Positions 43,461 through 52,060 of a stretch of 64,000 nucleotides of DNA are shown here, piece by piece (positions within the stretch are counted from its first letter, which is position 1; each line of letters opens with the position of its first letter). The DNA is from Salinirubellus litoreus (lineage in GTDB: Archaea > Halobacteriota > Halobacteria > Halobacteriales > Haloarculaceae). The position numbers were made by a program, and so were the translations under genes. Below the pieces are notes generated by a model. It saw only the letters and a program-made list of their open reading frames with translations. It was not told the origin of the DNA and did no database searches. Location: contig NZ_CP147841.1 of the NCBI RefSeq assembly GCF_037335815.1, forward strand, positions 2,294,001 to 2,358,000, read 5' to 3'.

Positions 43461-43849
43461 CCCAATACCCCAGGACTGCATACTGCGTGAAAGTCGAGCG
43501 GACGGACACCTTTTCGGACCGTCTCGCGCTCGGAGTGAGCCCGATCGGCGAGGGTCCTGTCGCCGATCCCTTTCGAGTAGATCCGCAGAAACCACTGGCA
43601 CGGAGTCCATCTCACGGATCACCGACCCGATCGAATCTAAATATATTCTCAAATATATCATAGATTAGTCGTACATAGGTGTATGTCTAGATATATGGGG
43701 TCGGGGCGAGGGTGTGTGGATCGGGACGAGACCGACTGAGAGCGCCGCTGTGTGTCTTTCGAGCCTCGAGCGCGAGTGAGAAGACACAACGGCTTCCATC
43801 GGACGACGCGAAAACCGTATGTCGAAGGCGTCCACACGTCCGCTCACCG
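43461..43849. other. 389-base divergent intergenic region
   Basis: AT-rich tracts at about 43630-43700 (ctaaatatattctcaaatatatc and following) are candidate control sites for the phoU gene. No gene was seen. Confidence 0.45.
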
Positions 43850-44524
43850 ATGTCTCGCCGCGAGTTCGACCGGCAGCTGGAGGCGCTCCGGGGGGCGGTG
43901 GTGGAGCTCGGTGAGACCGTCCTCGAACGACTCGAGGCGGCCTCCGAGGCGCTCGAGACTGGCGAGGAGTCGCTGGCCCGCCGCGTCATCGCCGGGGACG
44001 ACGGGGTGAACGAGCGCTACCTGGAGATCGAGGGGGACTGCATCGACCTGTTCGCGCTCCAGCAGCCGGTCGCGAGCGACCTCCGCGAGGTCGCCGGCGC
44101 GTACAAGATCTCGACCGACCTCGAACGGGTCGGCGACCTCGCGGTGAACGTCGCCGAGTACGCGCTCGACCTCGAACGGGAGCTCTACCCCGAGGTCCCG
44201 CTCGCCGACCTGACCGAGACCGCTCAACGAATGGTCGACGACGCGATCGCCGTCTACGCCGAATCGGGCGACGCGTGGCAGTGTCACGACCTCGCGGACC
44301 GCGACACCGAACTCGACGCGATGTGTGCGCACGCCGGGGAGGTCATCACCCGTGCGCTCCTCGAACACGACGCGCCCGACCAGGCGGAGATCGAGGGTCT
44401 TGTCGCCGACGTCTCGACGCTCATGCTCGCCGTCCGCGACCTCGAACGGGTCGGCGATCACGCCGTCAACATCGCTGCACGGACCCTCTACATCACCGAG
44501 AGCGACGACTCGCTCCTGGAGTAG
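43850..44524 (+). CDS. phoU: Phosphate signalling protein PhoU
   Basis: The product is 224 residues from MSRREFDRQLEALRGAVVEL. Two three-helix repeats each carry the E/DxxxD metal pattern: STDLERVGDLAVNVAEYAL (~88-106) and AVRDLERVGDHAVNIAARTLY (split, ~195-215). Length and order match PhoU, the negative regulator of phosphate uptake. It is divergent from the AbrB-PhoU gene. Upstream in-frame residues are unsupported. Confidence 0.93.
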   Translation: MSRREFDRQLEALRGAVVELGETVLERLEAASEALETGEESLARRVIAGDDGVNERYLEIEGDCIDLFALQQPVASDLREVAGAYKISTDLERVGDLAVNVAEYALDLERELYPEVPLADLTETAQRMVDDAIAVYAESGDAWQCHDLADRDTELDAMCAHAGEVITRALLEHDAPDQAEIEGLVADVSTLMLAVRDLERVGDHAVNIAARTLYITESDDSLLE

Positions 44525-44536
44525 AACCAGAACCTC

Positions 44537-44574
44537 TTTTTCGATCGGGTGCCCGCGGGCACCCGATCGAAAAA
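44537..44574. terminator. Perfect 38-base palindrome with T/A ends
   Basis: TTTTTCGATCGGGTGCCCG pairs exactly with its complement (19-base arms, no loop). It lies 12 bases after the phoU stop and is likely a bidirectional terminator or palindromic repeat. Confidence 0.7.
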
Positions 44575-44591
44575 CCCGTTCATGTCAAAAG

Positions 44592-44685
44592 CGCGCCTCG
44601 AGCCTGCGGCTCTCGGCGCGGGTGTCGTTCGAAAGACCGCTTCGCGGTCTTTCGTGATGACGAGAGACGCCGGAGGCGTCTCTCG
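44592..44685. repeat. Cluster of three further hairpins
   Basis: The hairpins are 44592-44620 (CGCGCC...GGCGCG, imperfect), 44631-44653 (GAAAGACCGC, loop TTC) and 44661-44685 (CGAGAGACGCC, loop GGA). All lie in the gap between phoU and the LysE gene. Confidence 0.7.
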
Positions 44686-44861
44686 AACCAAAACGCCTCG
44701 CTCACTGGCGCTCGCTCGCGTATGCTGGCTTCGTTTGCTGGTCTCGCCTTCCCGGGTATCTCGGACTCTATGAGGACCATCGAGACGAGTGACTCCGGCG
44801 AATCGTGTCGAGCCCCCTCATCACGCAGGGCTTTTGCCCTCCACCCGGATACCCCCGGACG

Positions 44862-45542
44862 ATGGGAGTACTGACGACGCTCGGTGCGGGCGCGGTGTTC
44901 GGGCTCGCGCTAGCCGCACCCCCGGGGCCGATGAACGCCATCATCGCCGAGGAGTCGGTCGTAAGGGGATGGCTCGCGGGCTTCCGGGCGGGGCTCGGCG
45001 CGATGAGCGCCGACGCCACCTTCCTCGTCCTCGCGTTCTTCGGCGTCGTCGCGTTCGTGGAGTCGCTCCCCTTGCTCCGGGCGGCGATGGTCGGCGTCGG
45101 CGGTCTGTTGATGCTCTACTTCGCCTACGGCGCGGCGACCGACGCCGAGGCGACCTTCCGTGGCGAGGGCGACCCCGAGGACGAGTCGAAGGGGTTCCGC
45201 AAGGCGTTCGTCCTCGCGCTCACCAACCCGTTCCAGGTCCTCTTCTGGCTCACCGTCGGGGTTGGCCTGCTCGAACCGGGGGTCGTCGACGTGCTCGCCG
45301 AGGGCATCGGCGAGTCGTTTCGCGGGATCCTGGTCGTCCGGACGGGGAGCCCCGCGCTCGTCGTGGGGCTGTTCTCCGGGATCGCCATCTGGATAACGGG
45401 GTTCCCGGCGGCGCTGGTCGCCGCCGAACGGCGAGTCGCGAAGCTCGCACCGGCGGTCGCGTACCTGTCCGCGGCGGTGCTGGTCGGGTTCGGGCTCTTT
45501 TTCCTCTACGACGCCGTTTCGACGCTCGTGGGACTGGTCTGA
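44862..45542 (+). CDS. LysE-family exporter
   Basis: The product is 226 residues from MGVLTTLGAGAVFGLALAAP with six hydrophobic helices. AAPPGPMNAIIAEE (~18-31) is the LysE/RhtB signature, AMSADATFLVLAF (~46) and ALTNPFQVLFWL (~115) follow. It exports amino acids or similar small solutes by proton or sodium exchange. The start is set by the ATG just after a gatacccccggacg stretch; upstream codons are not supported. Confidence 0.9.
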   Translation: MGVLTTLGAGAVFGLALAAPPGPMNAIIAEESVVRGWLAGFRAGLGAMSADATFLVLAFFGVVAFVESLPLLRAAMVGVGGLLMLYFAYGAATDAEATFRGEGDPEDESKGFRKAFVLALTNPFQVLFWLTVGVGLLEPGVVDVLAEGIGESFRGILVVRTGSPALVVGLFSGIAIWITGFPAALVAAERRVAKLAPAVAYLSAAVLVGFGLFFLYDAVSTLVGLV

Positions 45543-45548
45543 GGGCCG

Positions 45549-46241
45549 TTACTCCTCGGTCTCCTCCTCCATCTCCATCTCGGCCACCTCGCCTTCGAGC
45601 CACTCCTTGAACCACCGGACGCGCTTGATACGCCGGTGGGCGAGGCTCTGTGCGGTGTCCGAGCGGACCCGGTCGACGGCGTCCTCGCCGCGCTGGAGCA
45701 CCCGGCCGACCATCTCGTTGGCGTCCATGTGGGTGCGGGCCTCGTAGCCCATCCGGAGCAGCATCAGCGTCGTCCCGTTCGCGCCGACCTTGTCGAGCAG
45801 GTCGGCCTCCATCAGACACCGGGTCTCGCGCGAGACGTCCGAGAGGTCGCCCTGGTAGGAGTGATCGGTGATGGCCGCACACACCTCGTCGACGAACGAG
45901 GCGGGGTAGTCCCCGTGGGTCTCGAGATACTCGCGGGCGACCCGGGCACCTTCCTCGGCGTGGACGTCCTGATCGGCCTCGAGCTTGGCGATATCGTGGA
46001 ACAGCGCGGCCACGCGGGTCACGTCGGCGTTCGCGCCCTCCTTCCGGGCGATGTGGCTCGCCAGGTCCGCGACGTTGAGGATGTGGTTGAACCGGTACTC
46101 CGCGGAGTGCCACGGGTACCACCGCATCCGGCCGCCCTGCTCCTCGTTCTCGACGGAGGCCTCGAGGTAGTCGTGGACGAACTGCTTCATCGCCTCGAAC
46201 TCCTCGTCCGAGACGGGCGACTCACGGATCTCGACGCCCAT
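45549..46241 (-). CDS. HD-superfamily hydrolase
   Basis: The product is 230 residues. NHILNVADLASHIA (~52-65, first His), AALFHDIAKLEADQDVH (~79-95, HD), GDYPASFVDEVCAAITDHSY (split, ~110-129, His) and MEADLLDKVGANG (~145, final Asp) form a full HD metal site. The C-terminal ~60 residues are helical and acidic. It is probably a phosphohydrolase; substrate unknown. It converges on the LysE gene with a six-base gap. Confidence 0.88.
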   Translation of the reverse strand: MGVEIRESPVSDEEFEAMKQFVHDYLEASVENEEQGGRMRWYPWHSAEYRFNHILNVADLASHIARKEGANADVTRVAALFHDIAKLEADQDVHAEEGARVAREYLETHGDYPASFVDEVCAAITDHSYQGDLSDVSRETRCLMEADLLDKVGANGTTLMLLRMGYEARTHMDANEMVGRVLQRGEDAVDRVRSDTAQSLAHRRIKRVRWFKEWLEGEVAEMEMEEETEE

Positions 46242-46518
46242 CGGACCACCTCCCGACGACCCCTTCCGCGGTAACGACGTTCATCTTGAGGAAAAAATGG
46301 TCAGGTCAACTCTTTAGGGTTATGGTAGGCACGCGGGCCGTACCGAACGGTGTGGAGCGCCACTCACGGCCCGTCCCTCCGATCCGTCGACCCATCGACA
46401 GGGGGCCGACGGCAGTCGGGTGTCGCTCACACCTCCGGCGGGAGCGCGTCGGCCGATCGCTGGGGCCCGACAGGTGGACGACCGACGGAGTTAACCGGGC
46501 CGGTGTGTCGGGGACGAC

Positions 46519-47247
46519 ATGGACACCGAGGCGCTCTACCTCGAGGACTCCTCCGTTCGTCGGTTCGATGCGGAGGTGCTCCGCACGCTCGACGACCCGC
46601 CCCGGGTCGTACTCGACCGGACGCAGTTCTACCCGGAGGGCGGTGGACAGCCGGCCGACCGGGGCGTCCTCCGGGTCGACGACCGGGAGTGGACAGTGAC
46701 GGACGTACAGAAGCGCGATACGATCTACCACGGACTCGACGGGGATCCCCCGGAACCGGGGACGGCGATCACCGGCGAACTCGACTGGGATCGGCGATAC
46801 GCTCACATGCGATACCACACTGCACAGCACCTCCTCTCGGCCCTGCTGCTCGACGCCTACGACGCACCGACCCGCGGGAACCAGCTCTACGCCGACCGCG
46901 CCCGCATCGACGTCGAGCACGGCCGGTTCACCGAGACCGACCTCGCCGACGTGGAGGCGTCGATGAACGGGCTCGTCGAGGACGGGCGGCTGGTGACCTG
47001 GTTCACGATGGACCGCGAGCGCGCCGAACGCGAACTCGACCCCGAACGGACCCGGATCGAGCTCCTCCCGGACTCGATACGGGAGCTCCGGATCGTCGAA
47101 ATCGCCGGAGACGAGGGACCGTACGACCGCACGGCGTGCGCCGGGACGCACGTCGAGAACACCCGGGAGATCGGGACCGTGGCCGTGACTGGGCGCGAGA
47201 CCGGCGGCAGCGGCCGCGAACGGCTCCACTTGGAGCTCGAGGAGTGA
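46519..47247 (+). CDS. alaX: AlaX-type alanyl-tRNA editing protein
   Basis: The product is 242 residues. The N-terminal glycine-rich part has FYPEGGGQPADRG (~37-49), then HTAQHLLSALL (~99-109) and CAGTHVENT (~213-221). HxxxH and CxxxH bind the zinc of the editing domain shared with AlaRS and ThrRS. It removes serine or glycine wrongly attached to tRNA-Ala. Length fits the medium AlaX form. Confidence 0.93.
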   Translation: MDTEALYLEDSSVRRFDAEVLRTLDDPPRVVLDRTQFYPEGGGQPADRGVLRVDDREWTVTDVQKRDTIYHGLDGDPPEPGTAITGELDWDRRYAHMRYHTAQHLLSALLLDAYDAPTRGNQLYADRARIDVEHGRFTETDLADVEASMNGLVEDGRLVTWFTMDRERAERELDPERTRIELLPDSIRELRIVEIAGDEGPYDRTACAGTHVENTREIGTVAVTGRETGGSGRERLHLELEE

Positions 47248-47477
47248 CTTCGGGTCGTACCACGAGCGCCGCCCGGCGGTCGACCGGTCGCCACGGCCCG
47301 CCGGGAGACCGTGGACGACTGCGGAGCGGCTGCGACCCGGGCGTGTCCCATCGGGCTCGCCGGCGAGTCGTACGATCCCAGCCGTATCGCGCCGGCTGAT
47401 TGAAGAACCATCGGTTCTCGGGGGGTCCCGGGTTCACTCGTATGGTTTTAAGCGGCTGTGGGCGAAACACCTCCCAC

Positions 47478-48203
47478 ATGGACGTTCGGAGTGCTACCAC
47501 GGCGGACGCCGACGCCATCCGTGACATCGCCCGGCAGTCGATGGAGGCGTCGTACTCTCTCAGCCCGTCCGCCATCGACACCGCGATCCGGAACTGGTAC
47601 GGCGACGAGGAGCTCGCGGAGAAGTTCGACGACGAGGAGCTGTTCTTCCTCCTCGTCGAGTCCGACGACGGCGTGCTCGCCTTCTCGGAGAGCACCGTCG
47701 TCGGCGACCAGGGTGACATCCTCTGGCTCCACGTCGACCCGATGTACCGCGGCGAAGGGGTCGGTACCGAGCTGTTCGGGCGGACCCGGGAGGTCCTCGC
47801 CGAACACGGCGGCGGGTCGCTCAGGGGCCGGGTGCTCGCCGACAACGAGCAGGGCAACACGTTCTACGAGGAGCACGGTCTCGTGAAGACGGGCGAGGGC
47901 CGCGTCGAGATCGACGACACGCCCTACGTCGAGAACATCTACACCGAGCAGACCGCCGACGACCTCGACCCCCTCACCGGGCCGGACGGCGAGCGGCTGT
48001 TCGTCGACCGTGCGGACTCCGACCGGGGCTCGAAGGGCCCGTTCTACGTCGTCTGGATGGACCGCGGCCGCGAGGAGGCGTACGGCTACTTCTGTGGCAA
48101 CTGCGAGTCACTCGTCACCTCGATGGACTCGATGGGGCAGATGGAGTGCAACGAGTGCGGGAACCACCGCAAGCCGACGCGGTGGGACGCCGCCTACATG
48201 TAG
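47478..48203 (+). CDS. GNAT acetyltransferase fused to DUF5816
   Basis: The product is 241 residues from MDVRSATTADADAIRDIARQ. The GNAT domain (about 1-155) shows LWLHVDPMYRGEGVGTEL with the acetyl-CoA loop (RGEGVG), then LADNEQGNTFYEEHGLVK. The C-terminal ~75 residues are a DUF5816 domain with CxxC pairs (YFCGNCES, ECNECGNH). The stand-alone copy at 29430-29675 is a paralogue of that domain. Substrate unknown; the zinc domain may bind it or a partner. It is a single-gene unit. Confidence 0.88.
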   Translation: MDVRSATTADADAIRDIARQSMEASYSLSPSAIDTAIRNWYGDEELAEKFDDEELFFLLVESDDGVLAFSESTVVGDQGDILWLHVDPMYRGEGVGTELFGRTREVLAEHGGGSLRGRVLADNEQGNTFYEEHGLVKTGEGRVEIDDTPYVENIYTEQTADDLDPLTGPDGERLFVDRADSDRGSKGPFYVVWMDRGREEAYGYFCGNCESLVTSMDSMGQMECNECGNHRKPTRWDAAYM

Positions 48204-48371
48204 ACACCCGGGCCGCTCACTCGACCCCTTCCGACACCTTCCTGCCGGCTCGCACTATCCAGTGGACGGTTCCCACGTCTCCCGGTTCGGTCCCACGATG
48301 GTGCCTCGTGGCTCCGAACGGGCCGGTCACACGGTCGCAAGCCATTAATCCGGGGACCGCACAGGACGGGT

Positions 48372-49364
48372 ATGACGACGTTCCTCGCCGGGGGGACCGG
48401 GACCCCGAAGCTCCTGGCCGGTGCCGAGGAGGTGTTCCCGCCGGCCGAGACGCCAGTGATCGGGAACACCGGCGACGACGTCGAGCTCGGCGGCCTGCTC
48501 GTCTGTCCCGACCTCGACACGGTCCTCTTTCTCGATGGGGGTGTCCTCGACCGCGAGCGGTGGTGGGGGATCGCGGACGACTCGACGCACACCCACGAGG
48601 AACTCCACCGTCTCGCCGACGCCGCCGACCTGGAGGGTGGCCCGCGCTACCTGCCCCACGACCGACAGACGAGCGGTCGAGGGATCGCCCGGTGGCGGCG
48701 GCTCTCCGGGGTCGCGGAGTTCATGGAGATCGGCGACCGCGACCGTGCGGTCCACGTCACCAGGACGTCGCTGCTCGACGAGGGCCGCACGCTCACCGAG
48801 GTCACGCGGACGCTCGCCGACGCCTACGGGCTCGAACGCGACCTGCTCCCCATGAGTGACGACCCCGTGGCGTCGCTGATCCACACCGACGACGGGTTCG
48901 AGCACTTCCAGTCGTGGTGGGTCGGCCACCGAGCGGCCCCCGAGATCGCGGACGTGGAGTTCCGCGGGAGCGACGACGCGGAACCGACCGATGCGGTGCT
49001 CGACGCGCTCGACGCACCGGTCGTGATCGGCCCCTCGAACCCCGTCACCAGCATCGGGCCGATGCTCGCGATGGACGGCTTCCGCGAGGCGCTCTCGCGG
49101 ACGCCCGTCGTGGCCGTCTCCCCGTTCGTCGGCGAGGAGGTGTTCTCGGGGCCGGCCGCCGAACTGATGGCCGCCGTCGGGATGGATCCCTCGACGAGGG
49201 GCGTGGCCGAGGCCTACCCCTTCGCCGACGCGTTCGTCCTCGACGACGAGGACGGGACCGATCTCGAAAGGCCGGTCTTCCGGACGGACACGGCGCTCGA
49301 CACCGGGGCCGACAGCCTGCGGGTGGCGCGGGCCGTCCGTGAGGCGCTGGAGGCGGTCGCCTGA
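48372..49364 (+). CDS. cofD: CofD, coenzyme F420 phosphotransferase
   Basis: The product is 330 residues. MTTFLAGGTGTPKLLAG (first loop), VIGNTGDDVELGGLLVCPDLDTVL (split, ~29-52) and GPSNPVTSIGPML (~217) are the substrate-binding motifs of CofD, and the length is that of the family. It transfers lactyl (or enolpyruvyl) phosphate from its GMP- or GDP-activated form to the deazaflavin Fo. It leads a tight row with the next three genes (TGATG overlap at 49364). Confidence 0.95.
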   Translation: MTTFLAGGTGTPKLLAGAEEVFPPAETPVIGNTGDDVELGGLLVCPDLDTVLFLDGGVLDRERWWGIADDSTHTHEELHRLADAADLEGGPRYLPHDRQTSGRGIARWRRLSGVAEFMEIGDRDRAVHVTRTSLLDEGRTLTEVTRTLADAYGLERDLLPMSDDPVASLIHTDDGFEHFQSWWVGHRAAPEIADVEFRGSDDAEPTDAVLDALDAPVVIGPSNPVTSIGPMLAMDGFREALSRTPVVAVSPFVGEEVFSGPAAELMAAVGMDPSTRGVAEAYPFADAFVLDDEDGTDLERPVFRTDTALDTGADSLRVARAVREALEAVA

Positions 49365-50155
49365 TGTCCGGGGCGACGTTCGAACCGTTCGAGCCCCGGG
49401 TGGCCGTCGCCTCCCTGTCGGGCGAGTCGGACGCGGCGTGGGCACGTCGAGCGGCACCCCACGTCGGCTGTACGTTCATGGGTGGGATCGCCCTCGATGC
49501 GGCGACCCGCGAGGCCGCCCGCGCGATGGTTGAGGACCGCGACCGGACGGAGTTCCTTCCGGCGGATCCGGTGGAGTTCGTCGAGCGAGAACTGAGCGAA
49601 CTGGCCGACGCACCCGTCCGTGGGGCGTTCAACGTCCGGACGACGACGCTCGACCCGCTACGCCACGCCGCCGAGATCTGTGCCGACCGCGGGGCGATAC
49701 TGGAGGTGAACGCCCACTGCCGACAGGACGAGATCTGCGCGGCGGGGGGTGGCGAGACGCTCCTGCGGGAGACCGACCGACTCGCCGAACAGGTCCGGAC
49801 GGCGAGCGGGGCCGGCGCGGCGGTTTCGGTGAAGGTCCGCGCGGAGGTCGACGGGGTCGACCTCGTGACGACGGCACGAGCGTGCGAGCGGGCGGGTGCT
49901 GACGTGTTCCACGTCGACGCGATGGACTCCGAGCCGGTGATCGCCGACCTCCGGGAGGCGACCGACCTGTTCCTGATCGCCAACAACGGGGTCCGCGACC
50001 GTGAGACGGCACACGAGTACCTCGGATACGGTGCCGACGCGGTGTCCGTCGGTCGGCCGAGCGACGATCCCGAACTGCTCGAACGTGTCCGCCGGGCCGT
50101 CGAGGAGTGGTTCGAGGCGCATCCCCCCGGGCCGGGCGGGGGGGTTTCGGTGTGA
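49364..50155 (+). CDS. Dihydrouridine-synthase-like TIM-barrel protein (MJ0144-like)
   Basis: The product is 263 residues. RVAVASLSGESDA, FMGGIALDAATREAARAM, EVNAHCRQDEICAAGGGETLL (split, ~107-127), VSVKVRAEV (~143), DVFHVDAMDSE (~165) and FLIANNGVRD (~190) follow the FMN-binding TIM-barrel order of tRNA-dihydrouridine synthases, and the Cys in HCRQDE is at the position of the catalytic Cys. Similar proteins in methanogens (I recall MJ0144) are not tRNA-modifying for certain. The gene overlaps both neighbours, so a role in cofactor metabolism is plausible. Confidence 0.75.
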   Translation: MSGATFEPFEPRVAVASLSGESDAAWARRAAPHVGCTFMGGIALDAATREAARAMVEDRDRTEFLPADPVEFVERELSELADAPVRGAFNVRTTTLDPLRHAAEICADRGAILEVNAHCRQDEICAAGGGETLLRETDRLAEQVRTASGAGAAVSVKVRAEVDGVDLVTTARACERAGADVFHVDAMDSEPVIADLREATDLFLIANNGVRDRETAHEYLGYGADAVSVGRPSDDPELLERVRRAVEEWFEAHPPGPGGGVSV

Positions 50156-51006
50156 GGTCGGTCGTCGACGATGCGACCCTGGCGCTCCTGCTGGAGGTCA
50201 CGGGGACCCCCAAGCCCGGAAACGTCGACCGCCATCGCGACCACCCGGATCTCCGCTTCGAGCACTTCCTGGCCGGGTCCGTGGGAGCGCGGTCGGGGCT
50301 CTCGTTGATGATCGAAGGCGGCCCGCTCGGGGCGGCGTTCGAGCGGAGCGTCGAGGGGATGGCCGACCAGCGCGGGGGGAACACGCAGTTCGGCGCGCTG
50401 CTCCTGCTCGCGCCTCTCGTCCGGGCCGCGAACGTCGACGAGGTGGACGGGAACGAGGACGGCCTCTCGCCCGCCGGTGTGAGCGACGTCGTGGCGGCGA
50501 CGACCGTCGAGGACGCCGTCTCGTTCTACCGGGCGTTCGAGCACGTCGACGTCGCGGTCGAGGACCCGCCCGAGGGTCTCGACGATCTCGACGTCCGACG
50601 GGGGGGCGACGCCGCGCCGGCGCTCCGCGAGCGTGGGCTGACCCTGGCGGACGTGATGGACCTCTCCGCCGATGTGGACGGCGTCGCCGCGGAGTGGGTC
50701 GGCGGGTTCGAGCGGACGTTCGAGGCCGCCGGGTGGCTCCTCGACGACGACGGGCCGGTCCCCGATCGTGCCTCCCGCGCTTTCCTCCGACTGCTGGCCG
50801 ACGAGGTGGACACGTTCGTCGTGAAGACGAGTAGCCGAGAAGCCGCCGAGGAGGCGACCCGCCGGGCACGGGCCGTCCTCGACGGCGAGGAGCACGGTGA
50901 GGAACTCGCCAACGAGCTCGTCGAGCGCGGGATCAACCCGGGGACGACGGCGGACCTCACGGCGGGCGCGCTGTTCGTCGCGCTCCGTCGGGGGCTGGAG
51001 GTCTGA
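50152..51006 (+). CDS. CitG/MdcB-like triphosphoribosyl-dephospho-CoA synthase homologue
   Basis: The product is 284 residues from the GTG at 50152 (four-base overlap with the previous gene). TGTPKPGNVDRHRDHPDLRF (~14-33) is the CitG signature, GGNTQFGALLLLAPL (~81-95) the second, and ERGINPGTTADLTAGALFVA (split, ~255-275) the third. No citrate lyase or malonate decarboxylase genes accompany it. A related COG is linked to C1-cofactor genes in methylotrophs and methanogens, so it probably joins a nucleotide to a cofactor other than CoA. Confidence 0.85.
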   Translation: MRSVVDDATLALLLEVTGTPKPGNVDRHRDHPDLRFEHFLAGSVGARSGLSLMIEGGPLGAAFERSVEGMADQRGGNTQFGALLLLAPLVRAANVDEVDGNEDGLSPAGVSDVVAATTVEDAVSFYRAFEHVDVAVEDPPEGLDDLDVRRGGDAAPALRERGLTLADVMDLSADVDGVAAEWVGGFERTFEAAGWLLDDDGPVPDRASRAFLRLLADEVDTFVVKTSSREAAEEATRRARAVLDGEEHGEELANELVERGINPGTTADLTAGALFVALRRGLEV

Positions 51007-51009
51007 ACG

Positions 51010-51633
51010 GTGTCCGGGTGGCCCGCGGAACTGGATCTACGTGGTGTGACCGAGAGCGTCGTGACGACGCTCGGGCCGAACGGCCGGTGGAACCTGGCGG
51101 CCCTCGGTCTGCACGCGCCCGACACCGTGACCCCCGGGGACGCCGACTCCTCGGGGAACCGCGCCGCCGACCGCGTGACCGCCCGGACCTGGGGACGCAC
51201 GCGCACCCGGCTGAACTTCACCGAGCGCGGGGAGGGGTACGTCCAGTTCACGCGCGACCCGCGGACGTTCGTCGACGCGGCGCTCTCGATCCGCGAGGCC
51301 GACGAGCCGGTGCTCGACGACGCCGACGCGTGGGTCAGGGTCGAGGCCGAACGCCTGGGAGCGGGTGAATCCGGCGGGACGGAGTGGGTCGACTGGGCGC
51401 TCTCGCCCGTCGAATCGCGGGTCTTGTGCGAGGCGGTCCCGACGACGAACCGCGGATACTACGCGGTCGTCGAGGCGACCGTCGCCGCCTCCCGGCTCGA
51501 CGTGGACGCCTACGACCGGACGGAACTGCTCGACCGGCTACGCTACTTCGAGTCGGTCGTCGAGACCGCGGGTGGGCCCGCCGAGCGCGAGGCGTTCGAG
51601 CAGGTTCGGGCGTACGCCGACGACGCGTGGTAG
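51010..51633 (+). CDS. DUF447 family protein
   Basis: The product is 207 residues from a GTG at 51010, four bases after the previous stop. TESVVTTLGPNGRWNLAALGL (split, ~14-34) and TWGRTRTRLNFTERGEGYVQ (~60-80) resemble flavin-binding split-barrel proteins; YFESVVETAGGP lies in the C-terminal helical part. DUF447 proteins occur with CitG-like proteins in C1-cofactor gene sets as I recall. Reaction unknown; FMN binding is an inference. Confidence 0.85.
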   Translation: MSGWPAELDLRGVTESVVTTLGPNGRWNLAALGLHAPDTVTPGDADSSGNRAADRVTARTWGRTRTRLNFTERGEGYVQFTRDPRTFVDAALSIREADEPVLDDADAWVRVEAERLGAGESGGTEWVDWALSPVESRVLCEAVPTTNRGYYAVVEATVAASRLDVDAYDRTELLDRLRYFESVVETAGGPAEREAFEQVRAYADDAW

Positions 51634-51710
51634 TCGACGGTGTCACGGCCTCCCACGCCCGTCGCCCGCCTTTTCGAACCTTTTTTGCTCCGTAGCGTTC
51701 ACCTCCTACT

Positions 51711-51899
51711 ATGGCCATCAAGCCGGCGTACATCAAGAAGATCGGGAACCGACTGCTCGAACGCTACCCCGACGCGTTCACGAGCGACTTCGATCACAAC
51801 AAGGAGGTCATCGGCGAGGTGACCAACGTCGAATCGAAGGGCGTGCGCAACCGCATCGCGGGCTACGTCACGCACAAGAAGCGCGCCCCGCCGGCCTGA
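51711..51899 (+). CDS. rps17e: 30S ribosomal protein S17e
   Basis: The product is 62 residues: MAIKPAYIKKIGNRLLERYP, FDHNKEVIGEVTNVESKGVR and NRIAGYVTHKK are the full S17e sequence at its archaeal length. S17e is present only in archaea and eukaryotes and sits in the small subunit. It is a single gene after a T-rich stretch near 51680. Confidence 0.97.
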   Translation: MAIKPAYIKKIGNRLLERYPDAFTSDFDHNKEVIGEVTNVESKGVRNRIAGYVTHKKRAPPA

Positions 51900-52031
51900 T
51901 ACTGGTTCTCGCGAGCCCCGCGTGCGCCGCCGGCTGACAGTCACGACGCCGTCCTCGCGCCCTCTCGATCCCGCCCTCTTTCCCCCGATAGCCGTCGTGC
52001 CTTCCACCTCGTGATCGGATCGACGGATACA

Positions 52032-52053
52032 TAACTGACTGGCCAGTCAGTTA
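52032..52053. promoter_or_regulatory. Perfect 22-base palindromic operator
   Basis: Half site TAACTGACTGG is followed directly by its complement. It ends seven bases before the TetR start codon, so it should overlap the transcription start. The TGACTGG/CCAGTCA centre is like many TetR-family operators; autorepression of the TetR-MATE operon is likely. Confidence 0.8.
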
Positions 52054-52060
52054 CGTGTAG

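Noticed and set aside
49045..50895. A 616-residue open frame antisense to the cofD operon
   Set aside because: The plus-strand genes are clear families with motifs; the antisense product has none.
51711..51899. A ribosomal protein operon around S17e
   Set aside because: Neighbouring genes are not ribosomal; S17e stands alone here.
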